From NCBI RefSeq assembly GCF_000282315.2, contig NZ_AKJN02000006.1, positions 2,418,001 to 2,482,000 on the forward strand: 64,000 nt of DNA, in the 5' to 3' direction. The position numbers and the translations under genes are program-made. The DNA comes from Pseudomonas sp. GM41(2012). Lineage in GTDB: Bacteria; Pseudomonadota; Gammaproteobacteria; Pseudomonadales; Pseudomonadaceae. The notes below the pieces were generated by a model, which searched no databases, was not told the DNA's origin, and saw only the letters and a program-made list of their open reading frames with translations. Positions 18,200 to 27,728 of the stretch are shown in pieces (within the stretch, counting starts at the first letter, position 1; each line of letters starts with the position of its first letter).

Positions 18200-20422
18200 T
18201 TACTGCGCAGAGCGCCAGAAACGCCGTTCTTGACGCATCGTCCATGGCGGCTTGAAGCGTCCCAGTTGCAGACGGATGGCACCCTGCTCGGCGCTGTCAT
18301 GGATCGATATGCCGCGTTTTCGATAGCGCGCCATGATCGTGGGATGGGGATGACCGAATGAATTTCCCTGACCGCGGGAGATCAACACTGCTTTGGGTTG
18401 CAGCCCGGCAAGCAGCGCCATGGAAGATGAACTGCGACTGCCGTGGTGCGGTGCCTGCAACCAATCAGTGGTGACGGCCAGTGGACTGTCGAGCAGTGCC
18501 CGCTCGGCTACGGCGTCTATATCACCGGTCAATAACAGACGCTCACCGTTGGCTTCTATCTGCAGGACGCAGGATTTTTGATTGCTGTCGCTGGCCGAAG
18601 ACCATTGCCAGAGCTGGAACCTCACATCATCCCAGACCCATTGCTTGCCGCTCTCGCAGCCTTCTGCCTGCAACTCGGCCGGCAGCGCCAGGGGATCGCC
18701 ACTGACCACCCGTTTCACCGGCAGGCCATTGGCAACGGCCCGGGCGCCGCCCGCATGATCGGCGTCGGCATGGCTGATCAACATCAAATCGAGCCCCTCC
18801 ACCCCCAGTTTGCGTAATGTTGGCAGCACCACCCGCTCGCCCAGGTCGAAATCGCCGAAACGTGGCCCGGTGTCATACAACAGTGCGTGATGACGGGTAC
18901 GCACCAGGATGGCCAAACCCTGACCGACATCCAGCTGCCAGACTTCGGCGATGCCTTCAGGCAAGACTTGCCGGGGCGGAAAAACCAGCAACAGCAGCAT
19001 CGGCCAACCCAACGCGCGAAACGGCACACCTCGAGGCATTAATAGTAGAAAGGCACCGAGTGTGCCGAGTGCCCATATCCACAACGGGATGGCCACCGGC
19101 ACCCACGCGGGCAAGTACCCGGCCATCAGCGTCAGGCCCTTGAACAAAAGGTCGATCAAACCTCCTGCCAGCCACAGCAACCCTTCGCCCACGTAAGGAA
19201 GGGGTAAAAACAACGTCCCCAGCAATGCCGGAGGCAGCACGACCAGGCTGATCCACGGCACGGCGAGCAAATTGGCCACCGGCCCGCTGAGACTGATCGG
19301 CAACCCGAGCACCAGCAGCAACGGGCACAGGCCAATAGCGATCAGCCATTGGGCGCGAGTCCAGGTTTGCCACCAACGCCAGGGGCCCAGCCGACCACCG
19401 AAAGTGAAGATCAACACCGCCACCGCCGCGAACGACAGCCAGAAACCCGGTTGCAGACTCGCCAGCGGATCCAGCAGCAAAACACCGTCGAGCGCCAGCA
19501 ACAGCGGCCACCAGGCGCCGAGGTGACGAAATCGCAGGCGCCACAACAGCACCAGACCGATCATCACGCAGGCCCGCCGCACCGGCACCTCGAAACCGGC
19601 CAGCAGCCCATAACCGAGAGCCGCCGCGAACGCGAGTCCACAGGCCCACGGCAGCCAAGGCAAGCGTTTGGGCCACAGGCCATAACGGGCCAACCCGGCG
19701 ATCAACAGATACACCAGCCCCGCCAACAACCCGATGTGCTGTCCGGAAATCACCAACAGATGGACGGTGCCGGTGTCTTGCAGCACCTGCCAGTCTTCGC
19801 GACTCAGTCCGGCGCCATCCCCCAGCACCAACGCCGTCAGCGCTCCCGTTCGCCCCTGGGCATCCACGGACTGCAAGCGCTGACGGATGCCGTCGCGCCA
19901 GGCCCATTGGGCTTCCTTGAGCCGCTCGCCAGCCTTGACCGTCCCGGTCGCGCCGATGCGTTGCGCCAACAGCCAGGCGTCGTAATCGAAGGCATGGGGG
20001 TTGAGCAGCCCCGCAGGACGCTTCAACTTGACCGCCAGTCGCCAATGTTCGCCGCTGTTGACCGGCGGCCCGTCATACCAGGCCAGGCGCATCAATTGCG
20101 GCACCTTGCCGTGTCGCGACCGGGCGTTCGCCAACTCGAAACGCACGACGGCCTCATTGTTCTGGGGCAATCCCGTCACCCGACCTTCGACCCAACGGGT
20201 TTCGCCATCAAGGCTCATCGGCAGCCGATCATCCAGCGCCCACTGCGCATTCGCGCCTGCCCAACTGAAGCCGAACAGCAAAAATGCCAGTGGATAGCTG
20301 CGAAACGGCAGCAACATCAAACCGATGACCGGCAGCAACATCCATAACCAGACCGGCGGTAATACCGGTAAAAAACGCAGGATCAACAGACCCAACGCCA
20401 GCGCCATCATCCCTGTGCGCAT
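18200..20422 (-). CDS. comEC: ComEC/Rec2 DNA-uptake channel
   Basis: This 740-aa protein has the full ComEC layout: N-terminal membrane segments and a DUF4131-like OB domain (about residues 30-170), the competence multi-helix domain (about 200-470, with VHLLVISGQHIGLLAGL), and a C-terminal metallo-beta-lactamase-like domain (about 490-720, with YDTGPRFGDFDLGERVVLP and ISHADADHAGGARAV). It is the inner-membrane channel for single-stranded DNA in natural transformation. It is intact, but many Pseudomonas carrying it are not known to be transformable. It lies upstream of exbB on the same strand. Confidence 0.95.
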   Translation of the reverse strand: MRTGMMALALGLLILRFLPVLPPVWLWMLLPVIGLMLLPFRSYPLAFLLFGFSWAGANAQWALDDRLPMSLDGETRWVEGRVTGLPQNNEAVVRFELANARSRHGKVPQLMRLAWYDGPPVNSGEHWRLAVKLKRPAGLLNPHAFDYDAWLLAQRIGATGTVKAGERLKEAQWAWRDGIRQRLQSVDAQGRTGALTALVLGDGAGLSREDWQVLQDTGTVHLLVISGQHIGLLAGLVYLLIAGLARYGLWPKRLPWLPWACGLAFAAALGYGLLAGFEVPVRRACVMIGLVLLWRLRFRHLGAWWPLLLALDGVLLLDPLASLQPGFWLSFAAVAVLIFTFGGRLGPWRWWQTWTRAQWLIAIGLCPLLLVLGLPISLSGPVANLLAVPWISLVVLPPALLGTLFLPLPYVGEGLLWLAGGLIDLLFKGLTLMAGYLPAWVPVAIPLWIWALGTLGAFLLLMPRGVPFRALGWPMLLLLVFPPRQVLPEGIAEVWQLDVGQGLAILVRTRHHALLYDTGPRFGDFDLGERVVLPTLRKLGVEGLDLMLISHADADHAGGARAVANGLPVKRVVSGDPLALPAELQAEGCESGKQWVWDDVRFQLWQWSSASDSNQKSCVLQIEANGERLLLTGDIDAVAERALLDSPLAVTTDWLQAPHHGSRSSSSMALLAGLQPKAVLISRGQGNSFGHPHPTIMARYRKRGISIHDSAEQGAIRLQLGRFKPPWTMRQERRFWRSAQ

Positions 20423-20557
20423 ACGCCCGTCCTTGAGAGTCCCCTCCTAGGCATAGCCGGCTAATCGCACAGGCATCGTTATTAATTGTCACAAAGTCTG
20501 AATAGGCGGCTCATAGAATCCAGACATACTTGCCGCCTTAACCGACCGAGAAGCCTT

Positions 20558-21076
20558 ATGCCCCGGCGCTTATTCAAACGTTACATGCCAGACCCGACCA
20601 GCATCAGGGAACACAAGTCCTTACGCTTTCTCGGCACCCTGCTGCATGACCCGAACCTCTGGCACCTCAACCGCCATTCCGTCGCACGGGCCATGGCGGT
20701 GGGTCTGTTCGCGGCGTTCCTGCCGATTCCGTTGCAGATGCTGGTCGCCGCCATTCTCGCCATCATGGTGCGCGGCAACATGCCGATTGCGGTCAGCCTG
20801 GTCTGGCTGACCAATCCGATCACCATGCCGGCGGTGTTCTTCTGCACTTACCAGACCGGTGCCTGGCTGATGGACGTTCCCACCCGCCATTTGCCGGACG
20901 AGCTGACCTGGGAATGGATCAGCGGCGAACTCTCGACGCTTTGGCAGCCGTTTTTACTCGGCTCGGTGGTGACAGGCCTGGTGCTCGGCGCGCTCGCCTA
21001 TTGCCTGACCATGATGTATTGGCGCTGGTGGGTAGGACGGCAGTGGCGGCGGCGCCAGAAAAAACGGATGCAGTAA
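20558..21076 (+). CDS. DUF2062 domain-containing membrane protein
   Basis: This 172-aa protein starts MPRRLFKRYMPDPTSIREHK at 20558 (GAGAAG about 7 bp upstream). It has two or three hydrophobic segments (about 60-85, 90-110, 135-160) and the DUF2062 core (ARAMAVGLFAAFLPIPLQMLVAAILAI and LVWLTNPITMPAVFF). The function of the family is unknown. It diverges from comEC, and a REP pair follows it. Confidence 0.88.
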   Translation: MPRRLFKRYMPDPTSIREHKSLRFLGTLLHDPNLWHLNRHSVARAMAVGLFAAFLPIPLQMLVAAILAIMVRGNMPIAVSLVWLTNPITMPAVFFCTYQTGAWLMDVPTRHLPDELTWEWISGELSTLWQPFLLGSVVTGLVLGALAYCLTMMYWRWWVGRQWRRRQKKRMQ

Positions 21077-21133
21077 ACGCAAAACGGCCTCCACAGTGGG
21101 AGGCCGTTCATTTTGCGGTGTCGGGGCTTACGT

Positions 21134-21202
21134 CATCGCGAGCAAGCTTTGCTCCTACAAGGGCGCTACCGTACCTGTAGGAGCAAGGCTTGCCCGCGAT
21201 GA
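21134..21202. repeat. REP inverted pair (GCTCCTACA type)
   Basis: Two inverted palindromic units (21134-21159 and 21176-21202), each with the GCTCCTACA tail facing inward, form a typical Pseudomonas REP doublet. It lies between the convergent DUF2062 gene and the ABC-2 permease gene. Confidence 0.85.
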
Positions 21203-21219
21203 AAGCGACTCGGTCTCCC

Positions 21220-21999
21220 TTAGGTACGCATCCCGCGGCCACTGACCAGCAGCCGTGCGCAACCGATGTACAACACCACGGTCGCCACCAGCATGAAGGT
21301 GATCGCCACGCTGATCCTGATGTCCGAAACGCCAAGAATGCCGTAACGGAAGGCGTTGACCATGTGCAGCACCGGGTTGGCCAGGGACACGGTCTGCCAG
21401 AACGGTGGCAGCAAGGAGATCGAGTAGAACACCCCGCCCAGGTAGGTCAGCGGTGTCAGCACAAACGTCGGGATGATCGAGATGTCATCGAAGTTGCGCG
21501 CAAACACGGCGTTGATGAAGCCCAGCAGCGAGAAGATCGTCGCCGTCAGCACCACCACCAGAATGGTCACGCCCAGGTGATGCACCTGCAATTGGGTGAA
21601 GAACAGCGACAGCAGGGTCACGATGAGCCCGACCATCAAGCCGCGCAGCACGCCGCCCAGGGTGTAGCCGATCAGAATCGTATGCGGCGACACCGGCGAC
21701 ACCATCAATTCTTCGATGGAACGCTGGAACTTGCTGCCGAAGAAACTCGAGACCACGTTGCCGTAGGAGTTGGTGATCACCGACATCATGATCAGCCCCG
21801 GCACGATGTACTCCATGTAGGTGAATCCACCCATGTCGCCGATCTGCCGGCCAATCAGATTGCCGAAGATCACGAAGTACAAAACCATGGTGATGGCCGG
21901 CGGCAGCAGCGTCTGCGGCCAGATCCGGGTAAAGCGTTTGACCTCTCGGTAAACGATGGTGTTGAGGGCAACGAGGTTGGGTTGCAGCTCGGAACTCAT
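21220..21999 (-). CDS. ABC-2 type transporter permease
   Basis: This 259-aa permease has six hydrophobic segments and begins MSSELQPNLVALNTIVYREVKRFTRIWPQTLLPP, typical of the YadH-like ABC-2 family. The signature region VPGLIMMSVITNSYGNVVSSFFGSKFQRSIEELMVSPVSP is present. It overlaps the ATPase gene by 4 nt and forms an exporter with it; it corresponds in gene order to PA2811 of P. aeruginosa. The substrate is not known. Confidence 0.92.
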   Translation of the reverse strand: MSSELQPNLVALNTIVYREVKRFTRIWPQTLLPPAITMVLYFVIFGNLIGRQIGDMGGFTYMEYIVPGLIMMSVITNSYGNVVSSFFGSKFQRSIEELMVSPVSPHTILIGYTLGGVLRGLMVGLIVTLLSLFFTQLQVHHLGVTILVVVLTATIFSLLGFINAVFARNFDDISIIPTFVLTPLTYLGGVFYSISLLPPFWQTVSLANPVLHMVNAFRYGILGVSDIRISVAITFMLVATVVLYIGCARLLVSGRGMRT

Positions 22000-22928
22000 A
22001 CCGCCACCTTCGACAGATTTTTCTCCACCAGGGACACGAACAACTCCTCGAGGCGATTGGTTTTGTTACGCAGGCTCAACACTTCGATGTTCTGCTGCGC
22101 CAATTGGGTGAACAGCGCGGTGATGCCCATGGCCTTGTCGACCTGAACTTCAAGGGTGTGGCTGTCGAGCAGCTTGGTCGGGTAACCGAGCAACTGCGGC
22201 GCGGTTTGCACAGTGTTTTTGAGGTCGAGCAGGAACGTTTCCACATGCAGTTGGCCGAGCAACTGTTTCATGCTGGTGTTCTCGACGATGGTGCCGTGAT
22301 CGATGATGCCGATGTTGCGGCACAACTGCTCAGCCTCTTCCAGGTAGTGGGTGGTGAGGATGATGGTGATGCCTTTCTTGTTCAGCTCGGTGAGGAACGT
22401 CCACATCGAGCGACGCAGTTCGATGTCCACACCCGCCGTCGGTTCGTCGAGGATCAGCAGGCGCGGTTCGTGAACCAGCGCACGGGCGATCATCAGTCGA
22501 CGCTTCATGCCGCCGGACAGTGAACGCGACGGCGTATCGCGCTTGTCCCACAGGCCCAGTTGGGTCAGGTACTGCTCGGCACGCTCCTTGGCGATTTTCG
22601 GCGGGATGCCGTAATAACCGGCCTGGGTCACGACGATATCGAAGGTTTTCTCGAACTGGTTGAAGTTGAATTCCTGAGGCACTACGCCGATGGAGCGCTT
22701 GAGCTGCGCAGGATTCTTGTCCAGGTCGTGACCGAAAATATTCACCGTCCCACTGGTCTTGTTTACCAGGGTCGAGAGAATGCCGATGGTTGTGGATTTG
22801 CCGGCACCGTTGGGGCCGAGCAAGGCGAAAAAGTCACCTTCGGCGACGTCCAGATCGATACCACTCAAGGCCTGGAAACCGTTGCCGTAGGTTTTGGTTA
22901 GCTGCCGGATGGACAGAGCGGAACTCAT
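21996..22928 (-). CDS. ABC transporter ATP-binding protein
   Basis: This 310-aa ATPase starts MSSALSIRQLTKTYGNGFQAL at 22928. Walker A is GPNGAGKST (about residues 37-45), the signature SLSGGMKRR, Walker B LLILDEPTAGVD, and the H-loop TTHYLEEAEQL. The C-terminal 80 residues form the extension usual in YadG-type subunits. It pairs with the permease that follows (4-nt overlap). Gene order matches PA2812-PA2811 of P. aeruginosa. Confidence 0.93.
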   Translation of the reverse strand: MSSALSIRQLTKTYGNGFQALSGIDLDVAEGDFFALLGPNGAGKSTTIGILSTLVNKTSGTVNIFGHDLDKNPAQLKRSIGVVPQEFNFNQFEKTFDIVVTQAGYYGIPPKIAKERAEQYLTQLGLWDKRDTPSRSLSGGMKRRLMIARALVHEPRLLILDEPTAGVDIELRRSMWTFLTELNKKGITIILTTHYLEEAEQLCRNIGIIDHGTIVENTSMKQLLGQLHVETFLLDLKNTVQTAPQLLGYPTKLLDSHTLEVQVDKAMGITALFTQLAQQNIEVLSLRNKTNRLEELFVSLVEKNLSKVAV

Positions 22929-23061
22929 ATCGGATTTACGCACCAAGAAGGGAAGAAAGAGACAAATAAGGGCGGGCGGCGACGAATACAACCGCGGCGC
23001 ACGAGCGCAATGGTGCTTGTCGCCGCCACACAAGTACAGTCAAGTGTGTCGATAGTGAGTA

Positions 23062-23685
23062 TTAAGTCAACGCGGTCATAACCGCTTTTTGATACGCCGG
23101 ACGCTGTTTCAAGCGTGCATACCAGGCTTGCAGATTAGGCTGCGGTGCGCGCTTGATCGGCATCTCGAACCAGGCATAAATGAAACTGCCCAGAGGTATG
23201 TCGCCCATGCCGATCTCATTGCCGGACAGGTACGGTTGGGTCGCCAGCGCCTGATTGGCCATGGACAGCAGGCCATCGCACTCCTTGATCGCGGCATTGA
23301 TTGCGGGCCAGTCCTGTTGACTTTCCGGGGTACGCAAAACGCCCCAGAACACCGTGCGGAACGGTCCGGCAAAACTTGAAGTGGTCCAGTCCATCCACTT
23401 GTCGGCAGAAGCCCGAGCCTGAAGATCCTCTGGATACCAGGCCGTGCCGTTGGCGTGGCGAGCCATCAGGTAACGCACGATGGCGTTGGATTCCCACAGC
23501 ACGAAACCCTCGTCTTCAATTACCGGCACGCGGCCATTAGGGTTCATCGCGCGGTACTGCGGCGTATCGACTACACCAAAGGCGCCGCCGGCATCGATGG
23601 CTTCATAAGCCAGGCCCAGCTCCTCGGCGGCCCACAAAGGTTTTCTGACATTCGACGAGTTTTTCCGACCCCAGATCTTCAGCAT
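23062..23685 (-). CDS. Glutathione S-transferase family protein
   Basis: This 207-aa cytosolic GST has the thioredoxin-fold N-terminal domain (MLKIWGRKNSSNVRKPLWAAEELG, with Ser/Asn at the catalytic position; NPNGRVPVIED; LWESNAIVRYL) and the all-helical C-terminal domain. It probably conjugates or binds glutathione adducts; the substrate is not evident. Position next to the ABC-2 exporter and the transglutaminase-like gene matches PA2813. Confidence 0.92.
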   Translation of the reverse strand: MLKIWGRKNSSNVRKPLWAAEELGLAYEAIDAGGAFGVVDTPQYRAMNPNGRVPVIEDEGFVLWESNAIVRYLMARHANGTAWYPEDLQARASADKWMDWTTSSFAGPFRTVFWGVLRTPESQQDWPAINAAIKECDGLLSMANQALATQPYLSGNEIGMGDIPLGSFIYAWFEMPIKRAPQPNLQAWYARLKQRPAYQKAVMTALT

Positions 23686-23728
23686 GACCGCCTCTTTATG
23701 GATGAATGCGCAGGCAGCATACGCCGGA

Positions 23729-24388
23729 TCAGGCGCGACTCAAATCGCTCTGCATGTCACCCAGCAGCACGGGCGATTGGTCGCGGAACAGATGCGGATA
23801 GCACTTCTCCAGGTGCTCGAAAAAGAACGCTTCAGGCACGTCGGTGAACTGGCCGTGGTCGATCAGGTATTCCATCAACTGCTCGCCGTCGCGATTGAAC
23901 GGATGGAAAACGCTGTCGTTGATTCCGTCGAATTCCAGTGGTGCGACATTGAACAGTTCGCACAAGCCTTGGTTGAACGCTGGCGTGGCTTTGACCCAGC
24001 GGCCGTTCAGGTGAAGCTCTGTATAACCGTGCATGGCGAACACGTCACTCTTGAGCAACTCGAGCAACCGTGGCGTTGACAAATGATTGCGCACATCCGC
24101 CAGACCGATCCGCGCAGGAATCCCGCAATGCCGGGCGGCACCGGCCAGCAGCGTGGCTTTGGGTACGCAATAACTCTCCCCCGCTGCCAGCGCATAACTG
24201 CCGCGCAAGGTATTCGGGTCGAGACTGAAGGTGTAAGGGTTGTAACGCACGGCTTCGCGCACGGCGTAATAGAGATTGATCGCCTGCTCTAGAGGATCGC
24301 GACTGTTGCCGCGATGTTTTTCGGCGAACTCCACCACCGACAGGTGGTCACTATCGATGAAGCGGCCGGGACTCAGATACTCGTGCAT
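23729..24388 (-). CDS. Transglutaminase-like domain protein
   Basis: The start at 24388 (MHEYLSPGRFIDSDHLSVVEF, GGAG upstream) gives 219 aa. It has the transglutaminase-like cysteine-protease core: AAGESYCVPKATLLAGAARHCGIPARIG (catalytic Cys), MHGYTELHLNGRWVKATPAFN (catalytic His), then the Asp. Bacterial members are usually peptidases or amidases rather than crosslinking enzymes; the substrate is unknown. Gene order matches PA2814. The frame open upstream to 24553 lacks a ribosome site. Confidence 0.85.
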   Translation of the reverse strand: MHEYLSPGRFIDSDHLSVVEFAEKHRGNSRDPLEQAINLYYAVREAVRYNPYTFSLDPNTLRGSYALAAGESYCVPKATLLAGAARHCGIPARIGLADVRNHLSTPRLLELLKSDVFAMHGYTELHLNGRWVKATPAFNQGLCELFNVAPLEFDGINDSVFHPFNRDGEQLMEYLIDHGQFTDVPEAFFFEHLEKCYPHLFRDQSPVLLGDMQSDLSRA

Positions 24389-24637
24389 GAGAACAATCTC
24401 CTGGAGAAGCCACGAGTCTAGCGACACGTTCAGCACAGAGATAACGACGTTTCGGCCAAACATGGGCGCTTTGCCGCCCGCCCAACGAACGATTTCCCCG
24501 GCCTGTTGCCCACCGGGCCTACAAAACTCATCCATGGTTTCCCACGATTTCAATCACATCGCTCTGACCACCCTGTTTTGCGGATGCCGTCTAAGCTCTG
24601 AAAGTTGGTTTTGCCTTGGTTTCACGGAGGATTAAAT

Positions 24638-27085
24638 ATGCTGCTGTTGTGGATACTGGTTCTGGTTGTCGGGATTGCTTATTTAGCCCACCGTCGTGTC
24701 GCCCCGCTGCCGGCCCTGTGCGTCGTTGCCGTTTACGTGGTGGCGATGGGCGCTTTCAGCCGCGCGCCAGGCTGGTTGCTGCTGATTCTCTGGGTGTTGA
24801 TCGCGGCCGTGGCTGCGCCCTTGTTGTTGCCCGACCTGCGCCGCAAATTTTTCAGCGCGCCGCTGTTCAACTGGTTCCAGAAAACCCTGCCACCGATGTC
24901 GCAAACCGAACGCGATGCAATCGATGCCGGCACGGTGTGGTGGGACGGCGAACTGTTCAGCGGTCGCCCGGACTGGAACAAACTGCTGTCCTATCCAAAA
25001 GCACAGCTGAGCGAAGAGGAACAGGCCTTCATCGACGGCCCGACCGAAGAACTCTGCGCCATGGTCAGCGACTGGCAGATCGGTCAAACCATGGACCTGC
25101 CTCCCGAAGCCTGGGCCTACATCAAGGAAAACGGCTTCTTTGCCCTGATCATTCCCAAGGAGTTTGGCGGCAAAGGTTTCTCCGCCTATGCCCACTCCCA
25201 GGTGGCGATGAAACTGGCGACCCGCAGCGGCGACCTTGCCTCTACCGTGATGGTCCCCAACTCCCTCGGCCCGGCCGAACTGCTGCTGCATTACGGCACC
25301 GACGAGCAACGCAACCACTACCTGCCACGACTGGCGAGCGGCGATGACATCCCGTGCTTCGCACTGACCGGCCCACTGGCCGGCTCTGATGCGGGCTCCA
25401 TGCCCGACACCGGGGTGATCTGCAAAGGTGAATGGGAAGGAAAGGAAACCCTGGGCCTGCGTCTGAACTGGGAAAAGCGTTACATCACCCTGGGTCCTGT
25501 CGCCACTCTGCTCGGCCTCGCGTTCAAGGCCTACGACCCGGATCACTTGCTGGGTGAGGAGGAAGACCTGGGGATCAGCCTGGCGTTGATCCCGACCGAT
25601 ACCGCCGGTGTCGAAATCGGTCGCCGACACTTGCCGTTGGGCGCGTCATTCATGAACGGCCCGAACTCCGGTAAGGATGTGTTCGTACCGCTGGAGTACC
25701 TCATCGGCGGCCAGGAAATGCTCGGCAAAGGCTGGATGATGCTGATGAACTGCCTGTCGGTCGGGCGTTCGATTTCGTTGCCAGCGGTCGGCACTGGCGC
25801 TGCCAAGTTCACCAGTCTGGTGACCGGCCAGTACGCTCAGATCCGTGAACAATTCAACGTTCCTCTGTCGGCCTTCGAAGGTATTCAGGAAGCGATGGCC
25901 CGTATCGGCGGCAACGCCTGGATGATGGACGCCGCGCGGATGCTCACGGCCAATGCGGTGGATTTGGGCGAGAAGCCATCGGTGCTGTCGGCGATTCTCA
26001 AGTATCACCTCACCGAACGCGGCCGCGAGTGCATCAGCCACGCCATGGATGTTCATGGCGGCAAGGCAATCATCATGGGGCCGAACAACTACCTCGGTCG
26101 CAGCTGGAACGGCGCACCGATTTTCATCACGGTGGAAGGCGCGAACATTCTCTCGCGCAACTTGATGATCTTCGGCCAGGGTGCGATTCGCTGCCATCCC
26201 TTCGTACTTAAGGAAATGGCCCTCGCCGGTCGTGAAGACAAGGATCAGGCACTCACCGAATTTGATGGTCTGCTGCTCAAGCACATCGGTTTCGCCGTGA
26301 GTAACGCCGCCAGCACGCTGGTGCTGAACCTTGGTTTCGGTCACTTCGAACACGCGCCAGGCGACAAGCTCAGCCAGGGTTACTTCCGCGCCCTCAATCG
26401 CCAGGCTGCTGCGTTCGCCCTGCTCGCCGACCTGAGCATGATGCTGCTGGGCGGCGAATTGAAACGACGCGAACGTCTGTCGGCACGTCTGGGGGATGTG
26501 CTCAGCAACATGTACCTCGCCTCCGCCGCACTCAAGCGTTACCACGACCTCGATTCGCCGGAGCACATGGCACCGCTGTTTACCTGGGCCATGGAAGAAA
26601 GCCTGGGGCAGTCGGAACGAGCACTGGATGAGCTGCTGAGCAACTTCCCGAACAAAGTGTTGGGTTGCCTGTTGCGGGTGATCGTGTTCCCGTTCGGTCG
26701 TCGTCACAAAGGGCCATCGGACAAACTCGGCGCCGAAGTGGCGACGGTGATCGGCCGCGCCAAGGGCGATCCGACCCTGGAAGAGTTGCTCGGCGGTTGC
26801 TACCGGCCGCAATCCATTGATGACCCGGTTGGCGCCCTGCAACATGCGTGTAACCTGCTGAGTGCCACGCAACCGCTGCGCAAAAAGCTTCATGTCGCGC
26901 TCAAAAGCGGCCAGGTCAAACCGGTCGCCGGGGAACACGTCATCGATGCAGCGCTTGAAGCTGGCGTGTTGCAGCCCAGGGAAGCGCAGACCCTGCGTGA
27001 CGCCGAAGCGGCGCGGCGCAAGGTGATTGATGTCGATGATTTCGACAAAAAGGAACTGGCGCTGGGCGAAGGAAAGGTCCGCTGA
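24638..27085 (+). CDS. fadE: Acyl-CoA dehydrogenase, FadE type
   Basis: This 815-aa protein catalyses the first oxidation of fatty acid beta-oxidation and is close to the length of E. coli FadE (814 aa). The start at 24638 has a clear GGAGG 8 bp upstream. Two N-terminal membrane segments (about residues 1-25 and 30-55) suggest inner-membrane anchoring. The flavoprotein domains follow: ACAD N (about 110-240), middle (CFALTGPLAGSDAGSMPDTG), ACAD C with MDVHGGKAIIMGPNNYLGR, and the DUF1974 C-terminal domain. It is divergent from the transglutaminase-like gene and corresponds to PA2815. Confidence 0.95.
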   Translation: MLLLWILVLVVGIAYLAHRRVAPLPALCVVAVYVVAMGAFSRAPGWLLLILWVLIAAVAAPLLLPDLRRKFFSAPLFNWFQKTLPPMSQTERDAIDAGTVWWDGELFSGRPDWNKLLSYPKAQLSEEEQAFIDGPTEELCAMVSDWQIGQTMDLPPEAWAYIKENGFFALIIPKEFGGKGFSAYAHSQVAMKLATRSGDLASTVMVPNSLGPAELLLHYGTDEQRNHYLPRLASGDDIPCFALTGPLAGSDAGSMPDTGVICKGEWEGKETLGLRLNWEKRYITLGPVATLLGLAFKAYDPDHLLGEEEDLGISLALIPTDTAGVEIGRRHLPLGASFMNGPNSGKDVFVPLEYLIGGQEMLGKGWMMLMNCLSVGRSISLPAVGTGAAKFTSLVTGQYAQIREQFNVPLSAFEGIQEAMARIGGNAWMMDAARMLTANAVDLGEKPSVLSAILKYHLTERGRECISHAMDVHGGKAIIMGPNNYLGRSWNGAPIFITVEGANILSRNLMIFGQGAIRCHPFVLKEMALAGREDKDQALTEFDGLLLKHIGFAVSNAASTLVLNLGFGHFEHAPGDKLSQGYFRALNRQAAAFALLADLSMMLLGGELKRRERLSARLGDVLSNMYLASAALKRYHDLDSPEHMAPLFTWAMEESLGQSERALDELLSNFPNKVLGCLLRVIVFPFGRRHKGPSDKLGAEVATVIGRAKGDPTLEELLGGCYRPQSIDDPVGALQHACNLLSATQPLRKKLHVALKSGQVKPVAGEHVIDAALEAGVLQPREAQTLRDAEAARRKVIDVDDFDKKELALGEGKVR

Positions 27086-27119
27086 TCCCGCTTACCATGT
27101 GCCTTCCACCTGTAAAAAT

Positions 27120-27154
27120 GGGCGCGGGCGCTTTATACTCCCGCGCCCGTTTTG
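27120..27154 (+). terminator. Hairpin after fadE, possible terminator with an embedded -10
   Basis: A perfect 9-bp GC stem (GGGCGCGGG 27120-27128 and CCCGCGCCC 27140-27148) is followed by GTTTTG. The loop contains TATACT (27134-27139), a good -10 box, so the same stretch may both end fadE transcription and start the next gene. The -35 match (TGTAAA) is poor. Confidence 0.55.
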
Positions 27155-27172
27155 CTCTTGAGGACTTATCTC

Positions 27173-27580
27173 GTGTCCAATGTCGTTGCCGATCATCTTG
27201 TCTTGCTCGACCACCTGCGCAGCATCCTGGTCGCCGTAGGTGAGGCCGAACAGGTTCCCGAAGAAAGCCATGCCTTGTTCCTGGAGCGCTTCGACGAACT
27301 GCGTGCGTTGCTGCCGGTCGACCCGATCGAAAGCCAATACCTGGGCCAGGACATTCTGTGCCAGGTGATCACCCGCTACCCGCAAATCGCCCACCTGGTC
27401 CCGCGCGACCTGCTGTGGTACTTCGCCGGTGACTGCCTGCATTACATGCCCGACGATGAAATCGACTTGTATCAGGCGCTGGAAGAACGTCGTTTCGAAG
27501 CTGAACAAAACGACGAACCGTTTGACTGGAACCAGGAAAAACAGCTGCTGGCGATGTCGAAAGACGACAGCAAGCACTGA
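27173..27580 (+). CDS. PA2817-family small protein of unknown function
   Basis: This 135-aa acidic cytoplasmic protein is read from the GTG at 27173 (GAGG about 10 bp upstream); a TTG 7 codons earlier is less likely. No signal peptide or membrane segment is present. It contains ESQYLGQDILCQVITRYPQIAHLVPRDLLWYFAGDCLHYMPDDEI, recognisable as the family that follows fadE in P. aeruginosa (PA2817). No function is known. A strong terminator follows it. Confidence 0.8.
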   Translation: MSNVVADHLVLLDHLRSILVAVGEAEQVPEESHALFLERFDELRALLPVDPIESQYLGQDILCQVITRYPQIAHLVPRDLLWYFAGDCLHYMPDDEIDLYQALEERRFEAEQNDEPFDWNQEKQLLAMSKDDSKH

Positions 27581-27597
27581 TCCTCGGTCAGAAATGC

Positions 27598-27633
27598 AAA
27601 AGGCCCGCATGGTTGAACATGCGGGCCTTTTTT
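27598..27633 (+). terminator. Intrinsic terminator
   Basis: The stem AAAAGGCCCGCAT / ATGCGGGCCTTTT has an 8-nt loop and a run of six T residues, 18 bp after the stop of the PA2817-like gene. Confidence 0.93.
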
Positions 27634-27652
27634 GTGACATTGCCGAGGACGC

Positions 27653-27721
27653 CTTCGCGGGCAAGCCTCGCTCCTACAGGTTGTCCACAATCCCCTGTAG
27701 GAGCGAGGCTTGCCCGCGAAG
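27653..27721. repeat. REP inverted pair (GCTCCTACA type)
   Basis: Two inverted units (27653-27678 and 27696-27721) match the REP family at 21134 and 55893. It lies between the PA2817-like gene and a convergent LysR gene. Confidence 0.85.
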
Positions 27722-27728
27722 AGGCCAG

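Noticed and set aside
18200..20422. Possible disruption of comEC
   Set aside because: The 740-residue frame is continuous and has both the competence and the beta-lactamase-like domains.
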